Assembly (NCBI GenBank): GCA_021153185.1
Contig: JAGKTY010000010.1
Location: 1 to 64,000, forward strand
Length of the DNA stretch: 64,000 bases
Reading direction: 5' to 3'
DNA from: Lachnospiraceae bacterium
GTDB taxonomy: Bacteria; Bacillota; Clostridia; Lachnospirales; Lachnospiraceae
Shown: piece after piece, positions 53,024 to 61,311 of the stretch
Layout: the number at the start of each line of letters is the position of its first letter
Position numbering within the stretch: the stretch's first letter is position 1
Made by a program: the position numbers and the translations under genes
The notes under the pieces: generated by a model
Database searches by the model: none
The model's input: only the letters and a program-made list of their open reading frames with translations
What the model was told of the DNA's origin: nothing

Positions 53024-54874
53024 ATGTACCATTTATTGTTGGGAGTACAATACATCGGAATCATTCTGCTTGTGTTGTTGATTTTGTATGTTGCAAATCA
53101 AAAACCGTCAAGCAGGCAGCAGCTGGTTCTTGGCATTACAGTTGCATTATTGATCAATTTTATCGGATATTTGTTTGAAATGCGCGCCACAAACAAGGAA
53201 ATGGCACTGCAGGCAGTGAAGTTTATTTATTTTGGAAAACCGTATGTCATTCTCTTTATGTTTGCGTTTCAGATGGAAATATGCAAAATGCCGATTCGCA
53301 AGTGGAGATTCAATGTGCTGCTGCTCATCCATATATTTGTCACAGCGCTTGTATTGACGTGCGAACACAATACACTGTTTTATTCGTCCATCGAATTTGT
53401 TGACAACGGATTTTTCCCGCATTTAAAGCTTGGTCATGGCTCGATTTATTGGCTGTATCACGCCTTTATTATCTCGTATATCCTGGTTGTTATGGTTGTG
53501 GCAATCCGCCGCTATCTGAATGTGCGCACGAAGGACGAGCGGCAGCAGATCCGGCATATTTTGCTGATTGATATCATTATGCTCATAGGCTTTGCCGCTT
53601 TTTCACTCGGACTTACCAATGGCTATGACGCCACACTTGTCGCATACCTGATCAGCTTGTTTGTGCTTTGTGATGTCCTGTTCCGCTATAAGTTACTTGA
53701 TGCGGTTATGGTTGCAAAGGATGTGGCAATCGACGAGCTTTCGGACGGACTTATGGTACTTGACAATGAAAGAAGACCGGTTTTCACGAATTATAAGGCA
53801 GATCAGATTTTATCGGGCTCCGATGTATACACGATGCAGGAGCTGATCGCTGTCGTTGATGACCATATTTTGGACGGCACGAACTATGTGGCGCACAACA
53901 GGGAATATCAGGTTTCGAGCCGCATTTTGTCCCAGAATAATGAAATCTGCGGCAAAATGTATCTGCTTCGGGATGTGACCGAAATTGAGCGGCGTACCAA
54001 AGAAATCATTTCACAGTCGAGAATGATGTCCTCCCTTCGAAATGAGGCGCAAAAAATCGCGGAGACGAGGTCCGTTCTTTCAAAGACTGCATCGAGCGAA
54101 ATCAGAAGGGTACTTAAAGATATTTTTGGATTTATGGATGTCTTTTTTGGAGCAGACGACAATGCCGGGCAGCCTCAAATCGTTGAGGAATTTTATGATA
54201 GTGTGAAGTCTATTGAGCGTATTTTGGACGATGTCTATGAGCTCAACAAATCACAGACCAGTGTTACAAAGCTGATGGAAGAGCAGGGCGGATATATCTC
54301 CGATTATGTGTCGAAGGATATTGAGACGTTAGCGCAGACAATGGAAACGGAGGATGGCGTCGTTTGGAATATCTGTGCATCCGAAAGCCGGGCAGGGCAG
54401 CAGGAGGAGGTGCCTTTTGAGGAGGAGACGTTGACGCTTTCTATGGAGCAGTCCAAAGAAGAGAAGGCTGCAGCAGACCAGCCTTTGGTGACGATAGAGA
54501 CGGCAGGAGAAAAGGATATCTATGCGTTAAAGGGTATTGACACCGAGAAAGGTCTTGTGTACTGCGGCGGCAAGGAGATGCTCGAGATGATCATCGGGGA
54601 GTTTTACCGCAGCATTGATGAAAATATCCAAAAGATCGAGACGTATGTTGCACAAAAGAATTTGAATGATTATACGATTCGTGTTCACGGAATTAAATCG
54701 AACAGCCGTATGATTGGTGCGATGAATCTGGCGGCATGGTTTGAAAAAATGGAGAAATGCGGTCACGCGGGCGATTTTGCGACCATTCAGGCAGAAACGC
54801 CGATGCTGCTTGATTTGTATCGCACATACAAAACCATTCTGGCACCGTTTGCAGAGGTAGGCTTCGATGAATAA
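53024..54874 (+). CDS. Seven-helix membrane receptor with C-terminal Hpt domain
   Basis: A 616-residue protein. Residues 1-215 contain seven hydrophobic helices of the histidine-kinase N-terminal 7TM type. A PAS-like region (about 230-320; LSDGLMVLDNERRPVFTN) and a long helical stretch follow. The C-terminal about 100 residues are an Hpt phosphotransfer domain with the acceptor His in RVHGIKSNSRMIGA. No HATPase N/G box is visible anywhere, so it cannot be a complete kinase and must receive a phosphate from another protein. AAGGAG precedes the ATG. It overlaps the next gene by 8 bp and follows the EAL gene by 14 bp. Confidence 0.82.
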   Translation: MYHLLLGVQYIGIILLVLLILYVANQKPSSRQQLVLGITVALLINFIGYLFEMRATNKEMALQAVKFIYFGKPYVILFMFAFQMEICKMPIRKWRFNVLLLIHIFVTALVLTCEHNTLFYSSIEFVDNGFFPHLKLGHGSIYWLYHAFIISYILVVMVVAIRRYLNVRTKDERQQIRHILLIDIIMLIGFAAFSLGLTNGYDATLVAYLISLFVLCDVLFRYKLLDAVMVAKDVAIDELSDGLMVLDNERRPVFTNYKADQILSGSDVYTMQELIAVVDDHILDGTNYVAHNREYQVSSRILSQNNEICGKMYLLRDVTEIERRTKEIISQSRMMSSLRNEAQKIAETRSVLSKTASSEIRRVLKDIFGFMDVFFGADDNAGQPQIVEEFYDSVKSIERILDDVYELNKSQTSVTKLMEEQGGYISDYVSKDIETLAQTMETEDGVVWNICASESRAGQQEEVPFEEETLTLSMEQSKEEKAAADQPLVTIETAGEKDIYALKGIDTEKGLVYCGGKEMLEMIIGEFYRSIDENIQKIETYVAQKNLNDYTIRVHGIKSNSRMIGAMNLAAWFEKMEKCGHAGDFATIQAETPMLLDLYRTYKTILAPFAEVGFDE

Positions 54875-55496
54875 ACAAATACAAAACACGCAGAGCGCAA
54901 TGCCTGATGAGAAAATCGTTATCCGCGCGTATGAAGACGAGGCGGATGACCAAAGCGAAGAGACCAAAGAGCGCGTTCAAAGCCCTGAGGGAGAGAATGC
55001 ATCGGAAGATACGAAGCCGGAACGCAATCGCAGACGTGTGCTGCATATCGTCTATGCGATACTCATTGTGCTGGCAGTTTGCATTGTCGGATACATTTTG
55101 AGTGTGATTGCATATCATATGATAATGGATCGACCAAAGGATACGCAGCCTGCTTCGTCTTATGAGGCGGAGGTTTCGGAAAATCAAATAAGCGATCCGG
55201 CAACGCTTTCACGTGCGGCTGAAAATGAACTGTATTATGCGGACTTTCTTTTGCCGGAAAGCAGTGACAGTTATCTGGCGGCATCGGATTTGGAGGGATT
55301 TTCCAAATCACAGCTCGCCATTGCCAAAAATGAAATTTATGCAAGACATGGACTCATTTTTACCGATGAAGAATATGCTGCATATTTTGAAAGCTGCAAA
55401 TGGTATAAAGGCACGATTACAAGTGTGACAGACGATATGCTAAATGCCTATGAACGGGCCAATATAGCTCTGATCACCAAGCTGGAGAATGAATAA
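54867..55496 (+). CDS. YARHG-domain membrane protein
   Basis: A 209-residue protein with a charged cytoplasmic N-terminus, one membrane helix (about 60-82; IVYAILIVLAVCIVGYILSV) and an external C-terminal YARHG domain: LAIAKNEIYARHGLIFTDEE, followed by YFESCKWYKG. YARHG is an extracellular domain common in Firmicutes cell-wall proteins; its ligand is not established. It overlaps the Hpt gene by 8 bp and precedes the hydrolase gene by 3 bp, so translation is coupled. Confidence 0.85.
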   Translation: MNKQIQNTQSAMPDEKIVIRAYEDEADDQSEETKERVQSPEGENASEDTKPERNRRRVLHIVYAILIVLAVCIVGYILSVIAYHMIMDRPKDTQPASSYEAEVSENQISDPATLSRAAENELYYADFLLPESSDSYLAASDLEGFSKSQLAIAKNEIYARHGLIFTDEEYAAYFESCKWYKGTITSVTDDMLNAYERANIALITKLENE

Positions 55497-55499
55497 AAC

Positions 55500-56834
55500 A
55501 TGAAAAAGATTAGTAAACTGTTTAAGTCTTTTGCCGGAATGCTACTCATTCCGGTCATAGGACTGGTTGCACTCATGACCTATGCAGAGCTCACAGGACA
55601 ATTCTTTACAAAGCCACAGGGCAAAGCGTGGGAGTTTGTGACGGACATGATGGCATCTGACGATACGGTGTCGGGAGATTCGGTGAGTGCAAATGCTGTG
55701 TCGGAAAATGATGTGAGCGGCGAGGCGGCAAATACAACGCAGACAGTAACGAGACAAGAGATTACGGCTGCGACCACCACCTGGAAGTCGAACCTGCCAA
55801 ATGTGGCGGCGTCCCAAAGCAGTATGACGGGTGATGAGACCAATCAGCTGGAGGTACACTTTCTGGATGTCGGACAGGGCGATTGTATTTTGATCAAATG
55901 CGGCAATGAAAGCATGCTGATTGATGCGGGAAACAACAGTCAGGGCACAAACGTACAGAGCTATTTAACGAAGCACGGCGCAGGGGAACTGAAATATGCG
56001 ATTGCGACGCATCCGGACGCGGACCATATCGGCGGATTGGATGTTGTATTATATAAAATAAAATGCGAGACACTCATTATGCCGGACAAAGCAAATCATA
56101 CAAAGACGTATGAGGAGCTTATGGAGGTGTTATCACAAAAGAGCATCGTACCGGTAAGACCGGTGGTCGGTGCCACTTACAAGCTTGGTGATGCAAGCTT
56201 TCAGATATTGGCACCGGGAGGAGATTACGGGGATCCGAATAACTGCTCTGTCGCTATTTTGCTCACACATGGAAACAACCGGTTTTTGTTTTCCGGAGAT
56301 GCCGGGTATGAAAGCGAGCAGGCAATGCTAAAAACCGGGATCAACCTGGATGTCGATGTGTATAAGGTCTCACACCACGGCAGTAAGTCGGGAAGCTCAG
56401 AGGCGTTTGTGAATGCACTTTCGCCGAAATACGCGATCATCAGTGTGGGGACAGACAATGATTATGGGCATCCGCATGCGGAGGTATTAAACAGGCTGCG
56501 CAGTTATGGATGTAACGTCCTTAGGACAGATGAGCAGGGAACCATCGTTGCACTCAGTGACGGGCAGTCACTTCAGTGGAATGCAGCACCGACAGAGAGC
56601 TGGAAGGCGGGTGAGCCAAAGGCGGCTGATGAATCGGGCGATGTTTCTGTAACTGATTTTGAACCGGTGCTTGATGGAACGACGTTTGTTTGTAACACAA
56701 ACACAATGAAGTTCCATAAAGTAGATTGTGACAGCGTTTCACAAATATATATGTCAAACCGTCTGGATGTGACGGATGCCAGAGAAAAAGTGATTGCACA
56801 GGGATATGAGCCTTGCGGGAAATGTAATCCATAA
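55500..56834 (+). CDS. ComEC/Rec2-like metallo-beta-lactamase-fold hydrolase, exported
   Basis: A 444-residue protein. An N-terminal helix (about 12-28) anchors it, followed by a Ser/Val/Asp-rich linker (DTVSGDSVSANAVSENDVSG). The MBL domain has LDVGQGDCILIKCG, THPDADHIGGLDV (the HxxxDH metal site), FSGDAGYESE and VSHHGSKSGSS. The last 50 residues carry an Ada-like cysteine cluster (KFHKVDCDSV and GYEPCGKC). Related stand-alone ComEC C-terminal domains are thought to degrade DNA outside the cell. It starts 3 bp after the YARHG gene. Confidence 0.88.
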   Translation: MKKISKLFKSFAGMLLIPVIGLVALMTYAELTGQFFTKPQGKAWEFVTDMMASDDTVSGDSVSANAVSENDVSGEAANTTQTVTRQEITAATTTWKSNLPNVAASQSSMTGDETNQLEVHFLDVGQGDCILIKCGNESMLIDAGNNSQGTNVQSYLTKHGAGELKYAIATHPDADHIGGLDVVLYKIKCETLIMPDKANHTKTYEELMEVLSQKSIVPVRPVVGATYKLGDASFQILAPGGDYGDPNNCSVAILLTHGNNRFLFSGDAGYESEQAMLKTGINLDVDVYKVSHHGSKSGSSEAFVNALSPKYAIISVGTDNDYGHPHAEVLNRLRSYGCNVLRTDEQGTIVALSDGQSLQWNAAPTESWKAGEPKAADESGDVSVTDFEPVLDGTTFVCNTNTMKFHKVDCDSVSQIYMSNRLDVTDAREKVIAQGYEPCGKCNP

Positions 56835-56863
56835 AATGGCGGAATATTGATCGAGGTGGAAGA

Positions 56864-58504
56864 ATGAACAAATATTTGAAGTGGAGTAACATTTGGATTT
56901 TGATTATTGTTGGACTGTCAGTGATCATTATGGCAGGTCTGCTCCTGTCGGATGCAAATGCGGTTCAGGCAAAGAGAACAGAGGATGGATATCGCATACT
57001 GGAATACTTTGAAGAAAAAGAAATCAAGGATAAAACGGCTCCGATCGGAAAGCGATATGAATATACGAAGCAGATCGAAAAAATGCCGCCGCAGAGCAGC
57101 GGAATTGTATTTTGTGCAGTTCATCAGAATGTGAGCGTTTATTTGGACAAAGAGCTTGTGTACGAAGTTACCCCGCCTAAACGGAGTGTATTTGGCAAAT
57201 CTCCGGGGACAAACTGGGTCATTGTTCCGCTTTACCAAAGTGATAAAGGCAAAACACTCAAGATTGTCATGACGCCGATATATGAACATTTTGCCGGTGT
57301 TCTCCCGACAATCTACTATGGCTCACCGACAAAGATTTTGATTGATTTTGTTAGACAGAAAATGATTCCGGTTGTACTCTGTGCAATCATATTTGCAGTC
57401 GGAACTGTATTTTTTGGTCTTGGATTGTGGAATTATAAGAATTCCAAAAAGGGCATTGATATTGTTATGATTGGCTTATTTGCAATGATTCTTGCCCTGT
57501 GGAGGAGCAGTGATTACAGTCTGACAAAGCTGTTTGTGCAAAACGTCAGGGCTGTTTCGGCATTTACGCTTGTCTTGGTGATGTTTTTGGCTCCGACGTT
57601 CCTTGTATATACAAGATGTCTGTTTAGTGATAAGAGCCATAAACTGTGGAGTATTGTGCAGTATGTGACGTTTGGAGCGATTTCTGTATCACTCGTTTTT
57701 CAGTTGCTTGGCATTGCTGATTTACGGCAGACCCGTTGGCTTCACCATATGACATTGATTATGACAGCGCTTCTTGTCGCCTATATGATTTTCCGCGAGG
57801 TGAAGCTGTATGGTATGAATCAAAATATGAAAGTAATCATTGTGGGAATCGGCATTTGTATTTTCAGCTTTGTTAGTGATTTGATAGCGTTTTATAGGTC
57901 TCCTGATGGCACTATGACAAGTTGGGCTTTGATTGCTTTTATCGTTTATATCGGTATTCTTGGCTTTGAATCGCTTCGAAATACGGCAAGCCTGATGCAT
58001 ATCGCCAGTCAGGCGCAGCATTACGAAAAAATGGCATATCATGATGAACTGACCGGATTTTACAATCGCAGTGCGTATGCAGATCATACGGGAATGGGCT
58101 TTTCGCCGGAAGGTCATATCATTGTCATGTGCGATTTGAACAATTTAAAGAAGTGCAATGATACGCATGGGCATGAGCAAGGAGATTTATATATCAAGAG
58201 CAGTGCTGAATTGCTGGAAAAGATTTTTGGTAAATACGGAAAATGTTATCGAATGGGTGGCGATGAATTTACGATTGTTTTGAAAAATCTCTCGCTGGAA
58301 TCTGTTCGTATCAAGGAGGATATCATTGCAGATCGTTGTCAGGCATACAATGAAGAACATCCTGACCGCTTCCCAATGAACATTGCCTGTGGTTATGCGA
58401 TGTTTGATCCGGATGAGGACACGGATATAGCGGATACTGCAAGGCGGGCAGACAAAATGATGTATATTCACAAATTCATGATGAAAGGCGAACTAGGAAG
58501 ATAA
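56864..58504 (+). CDS. Membrane diguanylate cyclase
   Basis: A 546-residue protein. A helix at about 8-28 is followed by an extracytoplasmic beta-rich domain (residues 35-160), then six or seven helices (about 165-375), in the manner of 7TM-DISM receptors, and a C-terminal GGDEF domain (about 390-545) with DELTGFYNRSAY and CYRMGGDEFTIVL. An inhibitory RxxD site is not seen. GAGGTGGAAG precedes the ATG. It is the last gene of the signalling run starting at 51 kb, 29 bp after the hydrolase gene. It opposes the EAL protein in the same run. Confidence 0.9.
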   Translation: MNKYLKWSNIWILIIVGLSVIIMAGLLLSDANAVQAKRTEDGYRILEYFEEKEIKDKTAPIGKRYEYTKQIEKMPPQSSGIVFCAVHQNVSVYLDKELVYEVTPPKRSVFGKSPGTNWVIVPLYQSDKGKTLKIVMTPIYEHFAGVLPTIYYGSPTKILIDFVRQKMIPVVLCAIIFAVGTVFFGLGLWNYKNSKKGIDIVMIGLFAMILALWRSSDYSLTKLFVQNVRAVSAFTLVLVMFLAPTFLVYTRCLFSDKSHKLWSIVQYVTFGAISVSLVFQLLGIADLRQTRWLHHMTLIMTALLVAYMIFREVKLYGMNQNMKVIIVGIGICIFSFVSDLIAFYRSPDGTMTSWALIAFIVYIGILGFESLRNTASLMHIASQAQHYEKMAYHDELTGFYNRSAYADHTGMGFSPEGHIIVMCDLNNLKKCNDTHGHEQGDLYIKSSAELLEKIFGKYGKCYRMGGDEFTIVLKNLSLESVRIKEDIIADRCQAYNEEHPDRFPMNIACGYAMFDPDEDTDIADTARRADKMMYIHKFMMKGELGR

Positions 58505-58640
58505 TATGGCCGGGAAAAAGCCGGATAGAGCGATGGCCTTTGGAAAAGCTTTAGGCCGAGAAGTCTTTTTGTGGAAAAAGAACAATATTATTAGAGAAGG
58601 CCCACGTGTAATGCGTGGGCTTTCAAGATAGGTGGATACA
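58505..58640 (+). ncRNA. Hairpin-rich leader upstream of the dGTPase gene
   Basis: Four successive small hairpins: CCGG-GAAAAAG-CCGG; GGCCT with AGGCC around 12 bases; TCTTTTT-GTGG-AAAAAGA; and GCCCACG-N6-CGTGGGC (about 58600-58621) just before the AGGTGG ribosome site. The last could be a terminator or a leader switch. It does not match the known c-di-GMP or purine riboswitch signatures I can recall. Confidence 0.35.
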
Positions 58641-59843
58641 ATGTCAAATTATATTTCTCTGTCAGAAAACATACAAAAACAGATTGAAAGCGATCAGAAG
58701 AATCATGTGCTAAATCCGTATGCATTTCAGGATAAGGATGTTGTGAGAAGATATGAGGGACATGATCAGGCATCGGTTTGGCGACCGGCATTTGTAAGGG
58801 ATTGTGAGAAAATCATGCACAATCCGTATTACAATCGTTATGCTGACAAAACGCAGGTCTTTTCCCTATATCGAAACGACGATATTTCAAGACGTGGCTC
58901 TCATGTGCAGCTTGTATCAAGAATCGCGCGAAATCTCGGGCAGGTGCTTGGACTGAACCTGAATTTGATCGAAGCAATTAGCATCGGGCATGATATCGGG
59001 CATACGCCATTTGGACATGCGGGAGAGTACAAATTGGATGAACTCTATTTTTCGCGTTTTGGCAAGCATTTCCATCACAATATCCAGAGTGCGCGCGTGC
59101 TTGATACGATTTTTCCTGTGAATGTGAGCCTGCAGACGTTAGATGGAATCATTTGTCATAATGGGGAAATCGAGCAGCAGGAATACCGGCCGGTTGAGGA
59201 GATGTCGTTTGATGTGTTTGATGCGCGGATGAAGCAAAGCTACACGGACTTTGGGAGCGTGGCAAAGCTTGTGCCGTCAACACTTGAGGCATGCGTCATG
59301 CGCGTGTCGGATATGATTGCGTATCTCGGAAAAGACAGGCAGGATGCGATTAAGCTCGGTGTGTTACAGGATGAAGGGGTATTTGCAGATTTGGGAATCG
59401 GACGCATCAACGCGGAGATTATCCACAATATGACTGTGAGCATCATCGAGCACAGCTACGGCAAACCGTATTTGTCGATGTCTCCGGAGGCTTTTGCGGC
59501 TTTTTCAATTGGAAAAAAGGAAAACTATCAGCTGATTTATCAGAATGAGTCGGATACAAAGCTGTTTAAGGAGCAGATTTATCCGATGTTTGAAGCTGTG
59601 TTTGACAAGCTGTATCAGGATATCTCCGAAGGGAAAAAGGATTCTGTGATTTACACGCATCATATCAATTATGTGAAAGAGCATACGAAATATTATGGCA
59701 ATCGTGTAGAATACGAAGCACTTCCAAAGGAAGATATCGTGGTAGATTACATGGCGAGCATGACCGACGATTATTTTATTGATTTATATCGGTATCTGTT
59801 TCCGAACGGTCCGTATCATGTCGAGTATGTAGGGTATTTCTAA
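58641..59843 (+). CDS. dgt: Deoxyguanosinetriphosphate triphosphohydrolase-like HD protein
   Basis: A 400-residue HD-domain hydrolase. The metal site is SHVQLVSRIAR, ISIGHDIGHTPFGHAGE with His-Asp, and a downstream Asp in MRVSDMIAYLGKDRQDA. It releases triphosphate from dGTP or other dNTPs and so controls the dNTP pool. The start at 58641 follows AGGTGG; the GTG at 58632 lies in that site. The last 68 bp overlap a convergent small membrane-protein gene. Confidence 0.88.
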   Translation: MSNYISLSENIQKQIESDQKNHVLNPYAFQDKDVVRRYEGHDQASVWRPAFVRDCEKIMHNPYYNRYADKTQVFSLYRNDDISRRGSHVQLVSRIARNLGQVLGLNLNLIEAISIGHDIGHTPFGHAGEYKLDELYFSRFGKHFHHNIQSARVLDTIFPVNVSLQTLDGIICHNGEIEQQEYRPVEEMSFDVFDARMKQSYTDFGSVAKLVPSTLEACVMRVSDMIAYLGKDRQDAIKLGVLQDEGVFADLGIGRINAEIIHNMTVSIIEHSYGKPYLSMSPEAFAAFSIGKKENYQLIYQNESDTKLFKEQIYPMFEAVFDKLYQDISEGKKDSVIYTHHINYVKEHTKYYGNRVEYEALPKEDIVVDYMASMTDDYFIDLYRYLFPNGPYHVEYVGYF

Positions 59844-59985
59844 GTATATCTTCTTCGAATGCGCGCTCGTGTTCTTTAGACGCCTTTTTCGTTTTGATGG
59901 CGGCTTTGGTGAGCACAAAGAGGACGATGATTATGGGTGACATAACTAATATTATGTTACCTAGTGTGTATAATGTAACTGCCAT
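59776..59985 (-). CDS. Small single-span membrane protein, convergent with the dGTPase gene
   Basis: 69 residues: a hydrophobic helix at about 8-28 (GNIILVMSPIIIVLFVLTKA) and a charged tail (KTKKASKEHERAFEEDILRN). GAGGT lies before the ATG, and a good promoter sits upstream. It overlaps the 3' end of the dGTPase gene by 68 bp on the opposite strand. The family is unknown. The promoter, ribosome site and membrane-protein pattern together favour a real gene. Confidence 0.6.
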   Translation of the reverse strand: MAVTLYTLGNIILVMSPIIIVLFVLTKAAIKTKKASKEHERAFEEDILRNTLHTRHDTDRSETDTDINQ

Positions 59986-60016
59986 ATGGGTACCTCGCTT
60001 CGCGTATGATATGATT

Positions 60017-60046
60017 AGTATAGCGTGAAGTGTTACCGGCTGTCAA
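60017..60046 (-). promoter_or_regulatory. Promoter of the small membrane-protein gene
   Basis: On the minus strand: TTGACA (60046-60041), an 18-bp spacer and TATACT (60022-60017). Confidence 0.75.
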
Positions 60047-60116
60047 ACAGAGTGCTATTATCGCTTAATTAGGGTGCTTCTGTGCATACAGCATCACATG
60101 TCGAAGGCGCTCCTGT

Positions 60117-60238
60117 GCATATGTCATCATCTTGCAAACGCGCTCTCGCTCCGGGTACGGCGTAGCGGCACTAAATTCGCAACAAGTTGCTCATTAAGTG
60201 CCGACGCCTCACAGGGTTTGCCATCTGATGCATATGCA
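60117..60238 (-). repeat. Structured repeat element, copy 2
   Basis: Read on the minus strand the core is GGCACT-T-AAT-GA-GCAAC-loop-GTTGC-GA-ATT-T-AGTGCC, flanked by GCAAACCCTGTGAGGCGTC on the left and CGGAGCGAGAGCGCGTTTGC on the right. Outer arms GCATATG/CATATGC and ATCA/TGAT close the structure. The homologous stretch shared with copy 3 extends to about 60106-60273. Confidence 0.8.
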
Positions 60239-60310
60239 AGTCGCGCATATACGTTTATCGAGGTGCTGGTTTTGTGAAAATTACATGTGAAAATAGAAAA
60301 AGCGCAAAAT

Positions 60311-61216
60311 CCCATGTAGAAACAGATAGAATTTTACAGTGGAAAACAGAGAAAGTGAAAAACCCCATGTAGAAACAGATAAAAAATTACATGGGAAAAT
60401 AGAGAAAATGCAAAATCCCATGTAGAAACAGATAGGAATTTACATGGGAAAACTCATGGGCGCTCCTATGCATATGTCATCATCTTGCAAACGCGCTCTC
60501 GCTCCGGCTACGGCGTAGCGGTACTAAACTCATTGCTGCGCAATTCGTTAAGTACCGACGCCTCACAGGGTTTGCCATCTGATGCATATGCAAGTCGCGC
60601 ATATACGTTTATCGAGGTGCTGATTTTTTGAAATTTACAAGGGAAAATAGAGAAAATGCAAAACCCCATGTAGAAACAGATAGGAATTTACATGGGAAAA
60701 ACGAGAAAGCGCAAAACCCCATGTAGAAACAGATAGGAATTTACATGGGAAAAACGAGAAAATGCAAAATCCCATGTAGAAACAGGTAGAATTTTACATG
60801 GGAAAATAGAGAAAGTGCAAATCCCCATGTAGAAACAGATAGGAATTTACATGGGAAAATAGAGAAAATGCAAAATCCCATGTAGAAACAGATAGGAATT
60901 TACATGGGAAAAACGAGAAAGTGCAAAATCCCATGTAGAAACAGATAGAAAATTACAAGGGAAAAACGAGAAAATGCAAAATCCCATGTAGAAACAGGTA
61001 GAATTTTACATGAGAAAATAGAGAAAGTGCAAAACCCCATGTAGAAACAGATAGGAATTTACATGGGAAAAACGAGAAAATGCAAAATCCCATGTAGAAG
61101 CAGATAGAAATTTACATGTGAAAAACGAGAAAATGCAAAACCCCATGTAGAAACAGATAAAAAATTACATGGGAAAATAGAAATAATCGAAAAATCCATG
61201 TAGAAAAGTCCAAATA
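60311..61216. repeat. Tandem array of 53-bp hairpin units
   Basis: Units start at 60311, 60364, 60417, then after an interruption 60665 and every 53 bp to 61195. Each has CCCATGTAGAAACAGAT, a short variable part, TACATGGG (an 8-bp stem with CCCATGTA), and a 21-bp A-rich link (AAAAACGAGAAAATGCAAAAT or the AAAATAGAG variant). The left 17 bases are almost invariant, the right arm varies. Units 6 and 10 share the same variants, suggesting four-unit (212-bp) duplication. Confidence 0.9.
60470..60591 (-). repeat. Structured repeat element, copy 3, inside the tandem array
   Basis: Minus-strand core GGTACT-T-AAC-GA-ATTGC-loop-GCAAT-GA-GTT-T-AGTACC. Compared with copy 2, both arms change together at several pairs while the T/T mismatch and GA/GA loops stay. 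The flanks are nearly the same as in copy 2. It interrupts the 53-bp array after its third unit. Confidence 0.8.
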
Positions 61217-61311
61217 GCGATTTGTGATAATGAAAATATAGCTGAAATCAGATGCTTATACGAAAAGAGTAAAATATAGAAAGCGTATAATATAGAAGAT
61301 GAGGTAGTAAG

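Larger units (their letters stand above)
60047..61311. other. 1.26-kb noncoding repeat region upstream of ribD
   Basis: No convincing ORF. Contents in order: structured element copy 2 (60117-60238), a half unit of the tandem repeat, three 53-bp units (60311-60469), structured element copy 3 (60470-60591), a half unit, then ten units (60665-61194) and a decayed final unit (from 61195). A TATAAT (61286-61291) and GAGGT ribosome site for ribD follow. A diverged imitation of the element's left edge (GTGCTTCTGTGCATACAGCATC) lies at about 60073-60094. Confidence 0.85.

Noticed and set aside
58505..58640. c-di-GMP riboswitch between c-di-GMP genes and dgt
   Set aside because: The GEMM-I core and its two long helices with a tetraloop receptor are not found.
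60311..61216. CRISPR array (palindromic repeats of about 32 bp with 21-bp spacers)
   Set aside because: The 21-bp 'spacers' are nearly identical between units, are shorter than real spacers, and there are no cas genes nearby.
61195..61311. FMN riboswitch upstream of ribD
   Set aside because: None of the conserved RFN segments (such as AGGGTGAAATTCCC or CCGAC..GGT) are present in the leader.
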